This document shows positions 1 through 11,259 of a stretch of DNA of 64,000 nucleotides, one piece after another; the stretch's first letter is position 1; every line of letters begins with the position of its first letter. The translations under genes and the position numbers were made by a program. Location: contig CAMPET010000253.1 of NCBI GenBank assembly GCA_946803715.1, forward strand, positions 2,464 to 66,463, in the 5' to 3' direction. The notes beneath the pieces were generated by a model, which saw only the letters and a program-made list of their open reading frames with translations, made no database searches and was not told the DNA's origin. The stretch comes from Beroe ovata. Lineage: Eukaryota; Ctenophora; Nuda; Beroida; Beroidae.

Positions 1-239
1 GCTGCCGTGTAGTTGGTAACAAGTTGTGACAAAACAACATAGAACAGGTAGAGGGAAAAGATGCTCATGAGAGCGTTGTACACCAGTTTCACATTGGATA
101 GTCGGAGTCTTGGCTTGTCTCTGCGGAGGTACTTCAAGACACAGAAACTGACAATGTACAACACCGCACCAAACATGAGTTCACTGGGATTCTCGACCCA
201 TGTAGAACCAGGTACAGTCGGCAGTGCAGTGGAGTTCAT
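1..239 (-). CDS. ELO-family very-long-chain fatty acid elongase, N-terminal exon (partial)
   Basis: Reading the minus strand from the ATG at 239-237, the frame stays open to the window edge and gives 79 residues. They contain a short polar N-terminus, a first hydrophobic segment (about residues 22-36), a basic stretch KYLRRDKPRLRLSNVKLVYN and a second hydrophobic segment starting ALMSIFSLYLFYVVL. The pattern of membrane helix, basic loop ending in a YN pair, then a Ser-Leu-Tyr-rich helix is characteristic of ELOVL proteins, which catalyse the first condensation step of fatty acid elongation in the ER membrane. The HxxHH catalytic box would lie beyond the left edge, so assignment rests on the N-terminal pattern only. 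An unrelated multi-pass membrane protein cannot be excluded. Confidence 0.55.
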   Translation of the reverse strand, partial: MNSTALPTVPGSTWVENPSELMFGAVLYIVSFCVLKYLRRDKPRLRLSNVKLVYNALMSIFSLYLFYVVLSQLVTNYTA

Positions 240-245
240 GCCTAG

Positions 246-1504
246 ATAGATACAGGAGAATGATATGGTGTTAGAATTCACGAGACTTTTGATTGAATGA
301 TGGGCAATAGAATCAGAAAATAAATCAATCAACGATTCGTAAGTTCATAGGTAGTCACTCAATGAGTCATACTCCATAGCTGGGGTGAAATTCTATAAAC
401 ATCAAAAACAATCAACATGGAAGAGACCACAAGGCAGAGAACACATGTACATGAATAACCTGAATACCAGGACACTGTGGCATGTGCATTGGGCGTCACT
501 TAAATATCACATAGGAGTGACCAGTACGAATTGTACGGAATAGGAGATCAAGTTGCAAGAACCTGAAAAATTGTATAGGAAAATGTGAAATGTCATTTGT
601 CAGTAACCGAAGTTAAGTTACAACAACCTCTTGAACTGCAATAGATGTATTAATTTGAGAAAATAAATTAGAAATACATAAATGCATGAAAAATGAAATA
701 TGGTGCTGCACTGTGAGTATGATTGCGTTACCTATTTCTGCTGTATTTACTCAAAATTAATTTGTAGATTAGAAGATTGAGCAAATGGTATTCTACCAGT
801 CAAAGACTAGCAGAGTCTTGGTTGTCAGGCCTATATGAAGTGGAAGTTCTGTTTCACGATGGTATAAACAGTGGTATACAGGAGAATTGTATGGTGTTAG
901 AATTTACGAGACATTTGATTGAATGATGGGCAATAGAATCAGAAAATAAATCAATCAACGATTCGTAAGTTCATAGGTAGTCACTCAATGAGTCATACAC
1001 CATAGCTGGGGTGAAATTCTATAAACATCAAAAACAATCAACATGGAAGAGACCACAAGGCAGAGAACACATGTACATGAATAACCTGAATACCAGGACA
1101 CTGTGGCATGTGCATTGGGCGTCACCTAAATATCACTTGAATATCACCAGTACGAATTGTACGGAATAGGAGATGCCCAGTGATCAAGTTGCAAAAGCCT
1201 GAATAAATTTGTATAGGAACATGTGAAATGTCATTTATCAGTAACCGAAGTTAAGTTACAACAACTTCATGAACTGCAATAGATGTATTAATTTCAGAAA
1301 ATAAATTAGAAATACATAAATGCATGAAAAATGGAATATGGCGCTGCGCTGTGAGTATGATTGCGTTATTTCTGCTGTATTCACTCAAAGTAAACTTGTA
1401 GATTAGTAGGTAGATTAAGCAAATGGTTTTCTACCAGTCAAAGACTAGCAGAGTCTTGGTTGTCAGGCCTATATGAAGTGGAAGTTCTGTTTCACGATGG
1501 TGAA
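246..1504. repeat. Tandem duplication of a unit of about 630 bp
   Basis: A stretch starting near 249 (TACAGGAGAATGATATGGTG) recurs near 877, and its end (CAAAGACTAGCAGAGTCTTG) occurs near 798 and near 1439. The two units are highly similar along their length, with small indels (for example 720-780 against 1355-1400). It lies directly upstream of the elongase start codon. I see no coding potential in it. The stretch 1505-1775 is AT-rich and without visible features. Confidence 0.9.
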
Positions 1505-1775
1505 AACACGCCCGTGATAAAATTATGTCATCTGAGGACACTTTAAATCTCTTCATCTGAAGTTAGATAAAATGACGTTATATAAACTCTCGTTCGATGA
1601 AATGACTCTTTCCGTCAAAAATTGCTGAAATGTAAACAAAAATATAAAGGGATTTCTTACTTTGCCAACCACAAATACCCTAAACAATAAAAACATAATT
1701 TAAACAACTTCCATTGAAAACACCAATTTACTTTTGATTTACTCTGAAAAGTATCGCAGTGACTTTTGATTCGTG

Positions 1776-2342
1776 CTATAAAATATCCGAGCCCATTAGT
1801 GGGAACAAAGCGCAAAGGTTCAGAGCTATAGACGTTGTCAAGAAATAGTGAGACATACCAACTTTTGCTTGGAGTCCGTTATTGAAAACCTGAGTTTTAA
1901 ACAGGAAAAAGTTCAGTTGAAAGTTTCCACCGTACCGATCTGATGACTCCTGGACTCCCCACGCAAACAGGAAGGATGCGATGCAAAGTGATGCCAGGGA
2001 GCTACAAACACCAAACTTTGCAACAATATCCCACTGACACAATCCCTCTACATTGAGAATATGACTCCGTATGTCCATGACAAGGGAAAGGAGAGTGGTG
2101 AGCTGAACAAGCACCGAGATACACACCAGTATGAGGGTGTAGGAGAAATACTCGGATATAGTCTTGTACTCACACATACCGTCAGTGCAGATTCGGGACA
2201 AACCGACGAGGGTGACCGAGGTGATGTGCTCGTGGATTATCCAACGGGGAAAGACGAGGGAGCATGCACTGAACGAGAGAGAGGCTGCACAGAGGAGAGA
2301 TGTGAGGATGAGAGTTGTAATTGGAGACATGCCGTGGCGCAA
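1776..2342 (-). CDS. Claudin/PMP22-like four-transmembrane protein
   Basis: Single-exon ORF of 188 residues with four hydrophobic segments at about residues 8-28, 64-88, 106-128 and 163-183. The first extracellular loop has a tryptophan after FPR, then GLSRIC and a second cysteine eight residues later (CTDGMC). This matches the W...GLW..C...C signature of the claudin/PMP22/EMP family, with Ser in place of the last Trp of GLW. Family members build septate or tight junctions or act as membrane adaptors. Two near-adjacent Met codons (residues 1 and 5) could both serve as start. No intron is needed. 2343-2824 on the 5' side shows nothing I can support. The exact subfamily is not determinable. Confidence 0.6.
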   Translation of the reverse strand: MRHGMSPITTLILTSLLCAASLSFSACSLVFPRWIIHEHITSVTLVGLSRICTDGMCEYKTISEYFSYTLILVCISVLVQLTTLLSLVMDIRSHILNVEGLCQWDIVAKFGVCSSLASLCIASFLFAWGVQESSDRYGGNFQLNFFLFKTQVFNNGLQAKVGMSHYFLTTSIALNLCALFPLMGSDIL

Positions 2343-2824
2343 CGGCTCCTTGGACCATTAACGCTACCTGACATTATATAGAGACTGACATTCACCGATA
2401 TGTGTTTGAAATCATCGTGATAGGCATAAATATATGCTAAACACAACGACTGGTAACTAATATAGCTTAACCTGAACAATATGCCAACATGAGATAAAAC
2501 GGGCATATATAAATAAGGGAATGGAAACATTTGGTAGGCAATAAACAGGCTATTAGATACACTGTTTCAGGATAATATACCTATCGTTATTCAATATGAG
2601 ACTGTTGCAGACAGCACACATTGTTCAAACAATGTCTTATTAGCTTATCGCGTAGTGTTGAGATGAGAATGAGAAAGCGGTTTTCACCACAGGACATTAA
2701 TTCATGACAATTTGAATTTAATTTGAACACGATTAATACAGACAAAAACCTTGGTTACTGCTAAGAAAAGTTGAGCATGTCCCTTTTTAGGTAATAATGA
2801 AGGTATTAAGGATTAATAAGAACT

Positions 2825-5327
2825 TTACACAAAGAAGTGCAATTCAAAACATCCACTCTCGCTCGCAGCACACTCTGCCTCAATTTCACTCAGAGAAAGC
2901 TCTATTTTTGAAGAGCCGAGTGTAACACCACATAGCCGTGACCAAGAGGTAAAACATCCTGTACTATTCCCCTTTGCCGCACTTTGACCACTCCCCTGCC
3001 TCGCACCTCTCCTCAAAACGAACCAGTAACAAGTGCTCCTCCCGCTGTCGATGTGTATTGGGTGATCAGTCTGCTTTGGGTTCACCGTTACCATGACACC
3101 AGCTCCCATCACGTGACAAGCTGTGATGGTGGAACTGCAAACACATTCACCGCGCTGTGCTGTGTCAGGCAGACATCGGCACTGCTCGCCAGGATTCGAG
3201 AACTTGAACCACCTCAGAGGCAGGGAGAGGTAGTATTCCTGGTATTCTAGCTCGAGTCGATTCTGGGGTGGGTACTGGGTTTGAGTGCAAAAGTTACAGC
3301 TTCAGCAGGATAATCACATGGAGAGCTTACGAAAGAAATAACATGTTTAAATCGGTGAGCACATGAGTGATGAGAACAGAGAGAATTCACTGAGGTACAT
3401 TTCATTCGTCATGAGTCACTATGTAATCAAATAGCATACTAATCGCATTAACGTAATCTTATCCGAATAACAGACACGAGGAATCAATGAATCCTAACTA
3501 CTCTTTCCATGCACTGTTATACACCATACACATAACTACTTCTCATGCATCTACTGTATAACTCATAGAGTGGAAAGAGTTTCCTTTCAACCTGCTTCGC
3601 TGTAGAAAGTGGTTTTCATATCAACTTACTTTGCTGTAGAAAGATGTTTTCACCCCGACACACTTTTCAGTTGCTTGTTCCTCAGGGGTATCACTGCGTG
3701 AAGTGAAAGTGAACTGTTTCACAGTCACATCACCCCGATATGTTGGGATCGGTGATTGACTCAGATCGTACAGACAGGGTGATAGAAAGTGGACCAGAAA
3801 TGTTTGAGGAAGAAATTGGTATTTAATCAATTTCAAGAGTTTAGCATGGCTTTCACTCTCATCACCCTCATGCCCTGTGTCCTCCTCCTCTGCTAACTTC
3901 CCAGCCTCTGATGAAGGCATGCTGCCATCTGTAGAGATGTGAAAACTATTCTGTTCTAACCAGGAGATCAGTGCAAGGCAGTGAACTGGGACAGCGAACA
4001 GAGAAGAGTCACCTTTCAGGACCTGTGTTATTGCTATGACTTGTTTGGTTTGTTAATGAATCGATTATGAAAAGCAGAAATTAACCAATGTTGATTTCAC
4101 CAAGGTTTGTACCTATGATTGAGTAATTAACTCACATCTGACACAAACTTTTCATCCGAGGTGATCCATTGATCATTTCTGTAAAATTTCCAAAGGTAAG
4201 AGTAACGTGACAACACCTGTGTAATATGTATATTGTGAGATCTCAATAGGTATCATGGTATTGGCTGCACTTATAATGGATCAGAGGATAGGTTAATTTC
4301 GAGCAGTTTGTCTGGAATATGGGGAGGTCTACCTTAGAACAACTGTTTAGAAGTTCAGTGCTTTCCATTGCTCTGCCAAGATCAATAAGTGGCTCCAGTT
4401 TATTGAAGGAGACATCAATATAGGAGACACAAATTTTCTGAAAAAGAGATGAAATTGGGCAATCTAATTTTGAAAAAATGTAGACATAAGCTATACTTTC
4501 ACTTTAATTGTTCCTATTGTAACCTTACAAGTTACAATGCATTCACACCTCAAATACCACACTTTTCACACTGCAGGCAATCTCAAGAAACTTCACAGCA
4601 TTTCTGTTATTCACTTGCTCACCCAATGTTGTCGCACATCTATCAAATATCTAGATAGAGCTATTGCAATTCAATGGGTCACTGCTTAATGAACTGACTA
4701 ATCCTCCAGTTCAAAACTTATAGTGATACTTACATGTTCTCAATCCATGAGACCTGATATTCCACACTGAGGAGTAACAAAAATTGGATGTTTGTAGCAT
4801 CCATGTCAATGAGTCCTGAAATGCAATTTCTGAGATTCTGAGACATGAGACTTTGATAAGAATTTTCTTAAAAGCTTTCCTGCTATGAGATAATAATCAC
4901 AAACCTGTATACAATGCTTTCAGGAAAGTTTTCATTTCACTTGCATACTCATAGTTGTCCAAGTAAATACGATCATGACCATGTATGAATGCATTTGACA
5001 ACTTTCCACTCTGGAAGTTGAAAAATGCTGATCAAAATCATTGCATCATGCATGGAAAACATAAGATTCCCAATTTATAATTAGACTCAATTACTAATAC
5101 GAAAAGGTTGATCATATCACCTGTGACAAAACAATCTTGTGAAGGCTTATTTTCTCACCATTCAATACCAAAGTAAAGTCACTAAAGGTAGGGTTGTTGT
5201 AAAACAGATGAACAAGTGAGGTAACATCCATATGGAGCAACAAGATATCCCACTTTGACCTTATAGCATAGATCCATTCAATACACTGGGCAGTTAAAAT
5301 ATATGAAAAATGGAATGATTGAGCCAT
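2825..5327 (-). CDS. BTB/POZ domain protein with BACK-like region and cysteine-containing C-terminus
   Basis: Six exons on the minus strand: 5121-5327, 4905-5010, 4734-4815, 4333-4437, about 3630-3896 and 2825-3274. Exons 1-3 join in phase to give a BTB fold: SDFTLVLNGEKISLHKIVLS, then SGKLSNAFIHGHDRIYLDN and a FLKALYTGLIDMD segment typical of the BTB core. Exons 4-5 resemble the helical BACK region (KYQFLPQTFLVHFL). The last exon encodes 150 residues with a cysteine cluster (GEQCRCLPD, GECVC, ITACHV) that I do not recognise. Such proteins often act as adaptors for cullin-3 ubiquitin ligases or transcription complexes. The junction exon 3 (phase 2 donor) to exon 4 (phase 0 acceptor) does not agree, so a micro-exon or a sequence error is likely there. 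The acceptor of exon 5 is also uncertain. Confidence 0.6.
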
Positions 5328-5484
5328 TTCATTGTGTTTTTTGCTTGAGATGATTGAACTTTGTAGTCAGTGAGACAAACATATCTATATTAGTTTCTTC
5401 AGGATCTCCACTGAGTGTGGTTATCACTTGATAAGTTTCCCTGTTTCTATGCTATGTTTCTATGTAAATCCTTGGATCAGGAAA

Positions 5485-5550
5485 TCGATTTCTGATCCAG
5501 TATTTCACTATGTTTGCAGTATACCCATACACCTCTATAGATAAGACTTT
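5485..5550 (+). repeat. Dispersed repeat shared with 52486-52548
   Basis: The segment containing GTTTGCAGTATACCCATACA and CTCTATAGATAAGACTTT is present in reverse complement near 52486-52548 with only a few differences. Neither copy overlaps coding sequence. It is probably a fragment of a mobile element. Confidence 0.75.
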
Positions 5551-5579
5551 CGATTGTCACTGTTAATAAATCATTAAAA

Positions 5580-6260
5580 CTTATTCTCAGACGCAAGCTT
5601 TGCCGCTTGAATGAGCGGTCTACAGTTTTGTTGTCAGGTGATGCCAGACTGCTGATGCAAGCCGCAAAGCTTGCATTCTGTCAGGGAATATAAGCTTGCG
5701 CCACACGCGTGCGAAACAAAATTCTTGACAGGGTTTATCATCAATTAACAACAGTTTTACACCGCTGACAGCAAAAGGTCAAAAGGCCTATGCACGGAAA
5801 ATAGAAGTTAAATCTGACAAAGAAATCTTACAACACAATTTGAGAATTTCATCGCATGGGAAGATATTTTCACAGCTTCATTTTGTTTATGCTCGGCAGG
5901 CGGTGGGCCACAGGAAATTCAACACTTTCGTTTGTCGATCGTGTTCCTGCGCTGCGTGACCAAAACACTCCGTGTTTCAGATCACCAAGTAAATGTTAAT
6001 AAGGGGCGCGCAACGTGTGCTCTTGGCACAGTTGTCGATCGATGCAATAATAGACGCGGCCCTGCCGTGAATTTCGTTTTGCGCGCGCGGCGCAAACTTA
6101 TTCTCGGCTGACGCAAGCCGCTTCGCTGTTCGCGGCTTGCATTACCAATCGCCAGACAAGTGCACAAGAAACAGTGGACAGATAACATCCGTGATCCGGC
6201 AAGTGCACAGTCGATCGATAATATCGCGCGCGCAAACAGCAACAAGCAAACGTCGCGCGG
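5580..6260. repeat. CpG-rich dispersed repeat, two opposed copies
   Basis: Contains GCGCAAACTTATTCTC with GACGCAAGCCGC and a CGCGGCTTGC palindrome near 6060-6145, and an inverted partner near 5640-5755 ending with TTCTTGACAGGGTTTATC. The same core (ACGAAATTCTCGACAGGGT next to a GCGCGCGC block) recurs near 14600-14760 and 33045-33425, and in degraded form near 56385-56480. The CpG density contrasts strongly with the AT-rich surroundings. I see no ORF with coding character in it. 6261-6494 holds nothing recognisable. Confidence 0.75.
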
Positions 6261-6494
6261 ACGCGCGAATATCGAAGGTTTGATTTCCTAGTAATAAGCG
6301 AAACAACTCTTACGACTCAGTTCTTTCTATCTTGCGGATAGCTATTGGGCTATCCGTATTGGTATTGAGCTATCCGTATCAAAGCTGCTGTTCACATAAA
6401 TCAAATCAGCTTTTTCACAGTTCTTATCTCAAATCAATTGGTGAGAATGAGTCGTCTGATGATTGTTTACATGTATAGTGTATCTCTATAAATA

Positions 6495-9429
6495 TCACAA
6501 AGGGCTGAACGCTGGTTTGAGGGTACTATGTAAATCTGCGGGCAGCACCTCAAGAAGAGTGTCGATGTGATTCTTGAGATGATCCTGCAATTCGGGATAG
6601 TTTCCGAGTCTTTGTAACGCTTCGTACCTGACACAAAAGAAGTCATGGCGATAATTATTTAAATCAATTAGGTAGACCAAGTACTACAAGTTATGAATGG
6701 AAATTCACTACAACTGTCAACAATGATACCTGTCTCTGATCAGAAGCAACATATCGACAACCTCCACCTCACTCTTATCTGTTTTCCAACTGTACAAGTC
6801 AGTCTCACTCAACTGTTCGATGTGAAGCAACTCCAATCTGGGATTGTTTGTCACATGAAACTGCAGGCTGGGCCACAGTTTACTTTAAAGTGGAAAACTT
6901 CGACGAGAACTTACCTCTGATTTGCTTCGGTTCGCTTCAGCTGGAACCATTGCTCGAAAGTCGTAGTTTTTAGGAACTTAGCATACAAATCCTTCCAGTT
7001 CCCTTTCTGACCTTTGAATTCGGTGCTGTTCTGAGAAAAAGTTGACCTTATTAGAAACTGAAGCTCAAACTAGGTTGCAATCTCAAAAGAAAGTTTATAT
7101 TCCTTATCCATACCTCTTGGTGACAGCAACACGTACACAAGGAAGGCATCATATGAGCACATGATGTATGATGTATGTACATTGTACAATGTACATCTTT
7201 ACATTGCACAATGTACATTGTATACATACCTTTGTTTCTGTGACAGTAGCAAGGAATGCATCATGTTGGAATTGGTGTAGAAGTGGTGGCTGTCTGAACG
7301 GATTGATACTCCTCTGTAACGGCATGAGACTGCTAATGTACTGCTCCAGTGGGATGATCAGGGAGTGTGTTATCTCGGTCAGGTAGCGTCGTATCATGAT
7401 ATCCTCCACTTCTGGGGGCCGCCTCTTTTCCCCTCGCTGCAGCTTCTTCACGTTCTTGTCACGTGACAGGAAGGGCTTGTACTTGGTGTAAAATCCGGGC
7501 TTACCTCGTAGCGATGAACTGGAGTGTTCCTTCGGGTTCATTATCTAGGATTGTGGTCAAATGTGAGGTTTCTCAATCTTCCACTCTTACATTAGGTGAA
7601 ATATGGAGAGATGATTTTCAGTTACCTTCAGCTGTTTTGTGGGGTCGGTATCTAAAATGATAACATTTGGCCAGTTCTGTAACGCCTTGTTGAAGTATGG
7701 GTTGGTAACACCGAGTATAACTCTCGATGGGGTGTGGGTCTTACTCGTGAAGTCGGCGAATTCGCTGTCATGAATCGTAAAATACGGTCTGTAATCGTTA
7801 CCATACCTGAATAGTGAATAATTGTGTTATTGTGATGTAGGTACCGCTGTGTCGAAAGAAGGAATTAGAAACGAATCAGGATCAATTAATGAGTTTGATC
7901 TCATCGGGAAGCAAAGCATTGGGAAGCAAAGCATCGGGAAGCAAAGCATCTTATTTCGTAATATTGTAGTTGCGTTCCTGGCGATTATGTGAAATTCAGA
8001 CAACTGACATCACTGACAGCTGACATCACTAACACCACTGACAACTGACATCACTGACAGCTGACATCACTGACACCACTGACATCACTGACAACTGATA
8101 TCACTGACACCACTGACAACTGACCTGAGAGGGGCTATAAGACTGACAAGAGCCTGAACTAGAGCGGATGTAGCACTTGGGCTCGGTCCAATGACAACAA
8201 GTGGATCACAGAGTAACACCAATTCCCATAGCAATCCTATGCCGAAGTAGTTGTCAGAACACGATACACGCTAACCGATAATTATCGAGAGATAACGGGG
8301 ATCAACTAATTAATAATTATACCTAGGTGTGGCAATAGGGGAGACAAAGTGTTGTATGTGTCATGTTCCATGATGGATCTCAACACGACAGGTCGTGGTG
8401 CCAGGGCGTGTTGAGGAAACTGGTTCACTGGAATCTGGTTCTTGTCCTTAACAGACGGGATGTGGAAAGATAGTACCTGGTAAGATAGGAGTTAGTGAAC
8501 AATGAACATCAATCCATTGCTTTTCAAACACTGACATCAAACACATAACTATAATATCGGGGTAATTTCTATTGTCTAGTAAAAACTAAGCACATCCACC
8601 TGTCCCAGTAGTGGCACTTGGTAACTCCGACCAGGCACAATGTTGCCCCAACACGTAGTGTTGTGCATAGCAACCTCTATAGCAACATGATCTGAGTCGA
8701 AGTACTGTGGCGCCAGGATGTCTACTATCGTGGAGAACAGGTTGATGTACGGTTTTCGAGTTATGAGAACTAGTGATTTCTGGAAATATCCTCTCTTGAA
8801 CTGTTCACCTTTTCGCTGTCTGTCGACAATTTTTCCTGTTACCGACTATCGTATAAGACGAATGGACCATTAGCTATAGCGAAGTTTCGCTAATAATGTT
8901 GCAAGGAAAGCCGAACATTGCATCCATACCTATCTTATATCTTCTACTAACCTAAAGAAGACATATCCATAGTAATAGTGGTGCTGTTGGGTGGGTGCCA
9001 AATGGTCATCGTCTCGCGGCTGCTGGAGGTTGTACTCCTTCCGTATCCGGAAGTGATAGGACGTATCGCCTGAACATCCTGAAAATAATACAAATTCAAT
9101 ACCTGTCGTGTGAACTGTGACTGTTTTGCTGCAGTTTTTTGGTTCTTTACAACCTTCGCACACAACTTTCAATACTTTAGAAATCTCTAAAAACTTGTCC
9201 CGTGACAACCGATCATAATACAGACGTGAGTAGAATATAATACAGACGTGAACGTGAAACAGAAGGAGGTCACACCTGAGTTTGAATCGGGAAAGGCTAG
9301 GTAGCAAATGTTGAGACGCTCCTTCTCTGTCAGAGGGAATGAGGGAGGTTCTAGGTGCTCAATGCTCTGTCCCAACTCTAGGTCAAAGTTCACCACTGCC
9401 ACGGCCGACACCCATTGATCCCCACTCAT
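6495..9429 (-). CDS. DENND6: DENND6 family Rab guanine nucleotide exchange factor (FAM116)
   Basis: Nine exons with consistent phases: 9276-9429, 8952-9078, 8600-8819, 8323-8476, 8125-8236, 7626-7806, 7230-7544, 6915-7030, 6495-6627, giving about 503 residues. Recognisable DENND6 segments in order are [10 protein letters not shown] and [12 protein letters not shown] (uDENN), YYYGYVFFR and [40 protein letters not shown] and [28 protein letters not shown] with [18 protein letters not shown] (cDENN), then YKPFLSRDK and [20 protein letters not shown]. Human DENND6A activates Rab14 on endosomes and controls cadherin shedding and cell migration. Human DENND6A is about 608 residues, so this copy lacks a longer N-terminus. 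I chose the Met just before the first conserved block, but an upstream exon is possible. Its stop is well separated from neighbours on the same strand. Confidence 0.93.
7905..8128. repeat. Simple tandem repeats in a DENND6 intron
   Basis: Three copies of the 15-mer GGGAAGCAAAGCATY near 7908-7952 are followed by about ten short units of the type CTGACATCACTGACA from about 8000 to 8125, running right up to the splice donor of DENND6 exon 5 (8124 downward). No coding content. Confidence 0.85.
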
Positions 9430-9852
9430 CCGAACATTGGGATATAGCTGAACTATCACATACGTGTGGATACGCTGATAGAGACGATGGTGTTAGAGAT
9501 GATAGCTCATTAGTTCCGTCACAAGTTAAATGTAACCATCAACGGCAAAGAGAGGAGATTTTCAACAGTTGGGAACAACTATTAGAGTCCAGCTTAACTT
9601 AAGTACGGAAACTTTTAAAATAACATCGTCCGAAACAATTTCAACAAGTATAAAAACAGAAAATAATCAAATAGCAAATCAGAAAGCTAAACACTAGAGA
9701 ACTATAATGCCTATAAAGCCAAAACAATTAGTCAGTCCAAGAATACTTCGTTGAATCTAAAGTTACACACCAACGCACGTTAAATCTATCACCAAAAATG
9801 TGAGCCCCTAGAAATACCATAACTTATTGAACTTCAGGCTCTATAGTCTAGC
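9430..9852. other. Spacer between NAA80 and DENND6
   Basis: AT-rich sequence holding the presumed DENND6 promoter or 5' UTR and the 3' end of NAA80. I see no convincing exon, repeat or RNA gene. Confidence 0.5.
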
Positions 9853-10573
9853 TCAATCATTCTTCAAATCTTTACTCATCCACACAACACCAGGAATAGA
9901 AGTTTTTTGATTTGAATCTAAGAGATGCTTCCCCCGAAATATCGCATTTGTTTTGGATAGCACCGATACTGGATAACCATTGGAAAAACCAAGTCTAGCG
10001 TAGAAACCCATCTTATCTTTGGTTGACAGGAACATTCGCTCCATAGAGAGACTTTCAGCAAACTTGAGACAGTGCTCCATCAACCTTGCGCCTAGACCTG
10101 TGTAGTGAAACAATCACAGTTGAAATAGGCATATCATATCTAACTTGCCGGAACTTGCTATATATGGGCATGTTTCTTCTCTCTTGAGATATTACCTAAG
10201 CCCCTTCGGTGAGCATGGATGATGACAGACTCGACAATGCACCATTTCGAGTTCTCAAGGGCCTCACTGACTCGATAGTGACCGATCAGATTACCATCAG
10301 AAACCTGTTGATATATATCAGTTACTAAGTCATTGTGAGCGGATATGCAACAACATCTATTTTGTTACCCCATTACCGCTTCCCTCATGACACGTCAGAC
10401 ATGATGCCGAAACCACGAACCATGAGCATGGAAACTGGGAGGTGGGGAGAAGGGGAGGTGAGAAGTTTCCTTTTCCTCATGGCTATACTTTTAGGCCACT
10501 CTGTGCTTAGTAGAGCACATGTTTCATCAGCAAGATCCTCTTTGTCCACCAACCGTATAAAGGTTATGTTCAT
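9853..10573 (-). CDS. NAA80: NAA80-like N-terminal acetyltransferase (GNAT fold)
   Basis: Three exons with agreeing phases, 10394-10573, 10196-10304 and 9853-10097, give 177 residues. The N-terminal part has LLSTEWPKSIAMRKRKL, matching the NAEWPRSRAARL block of NAA80. The middle exon gives WCIVESVIIHAHRRGLGLGA, with the GNAT acetyl-CoA binding signature R/QxxGxG/A. The last exon has MFLSTKDKMGFYARLGF (FYxxLGF of the GNAT core) and ends VVWMSKDLKND, also like NAA80. In animals NAA80 acetylates the processed N-terminus of actin after its initiator residues are removed, tuning filament dynamics. The protein is shorter than the human enzyme because the proline-rich loop near the C-terminus is compact. 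The gene follows AGPS and precedes DENND6 on the same strand, with no sign of coordination. Confidence 0.85.
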
Positions 10574-11259
10574 ACCACAGAGCTACTACAGAAGTGATAG
10601 ATAATTAATATTGATAGATAATTAATATTGATTAGATAGATAATTGAGATAGATAATTGAGATAGATAATTGAGGTAGATATTGAATCCAATGAAAATGT
10701 CAGTTCAGGTTATGGCTTATGCAATATGTTATTCGTATGATGAATCATCATCATTCGGACGAAAAAAATAATGGGCATTTATTTCAATATTTCATAATGA
10801 TGATGGAAGTGGATATGGCTGAACACCTAGTATAGACTATACTATACTGTATAGTAGATGGATCTAACAAAGGTGAAAGGTACCAAATAGTAAATACGAT
10901 TATTCGTGCACTGTACAAAGGTTTCCAATAATTATAGTCACAGCAAATAAAAATCTACGTCAAACAAAAATAAATATTACATTTGTTTGTTACATAACGA
11001 AGTAAAGTTTAAGCCTCAAAAAGATGAACAATAAAAACTAAATTTAAAATATAACATGAGAATTAGGTCATAACTGCCCGCAGTTTCTCATCTCAAAGCA
11101 AAATGAATGATAGTAAAGGATTTGTGAGGCTAATACGAATACAGAAACTAATTCAGTAGGTTATGCAATATGCATTGAATTGAACCCAAACATTAGGTAA
11201 TAAGTCATCAATGGAATAGCATCAAAAAGAATCAATGATGAATGATTCCATAAGATTAG
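10574..11259. other. AT-rich intergenic region with short repeats
   Basis: Around 10600-10685 there are several copies of GATAGATAATTGA/ATTAATATT-type units. Near 10838-10860 lies a short palindromic run of ACTATACTATACTGTATAGT. An AATAAA on the minus strand near 10780 could serve AGPS. No gene is visible. Confidence 0.6.
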
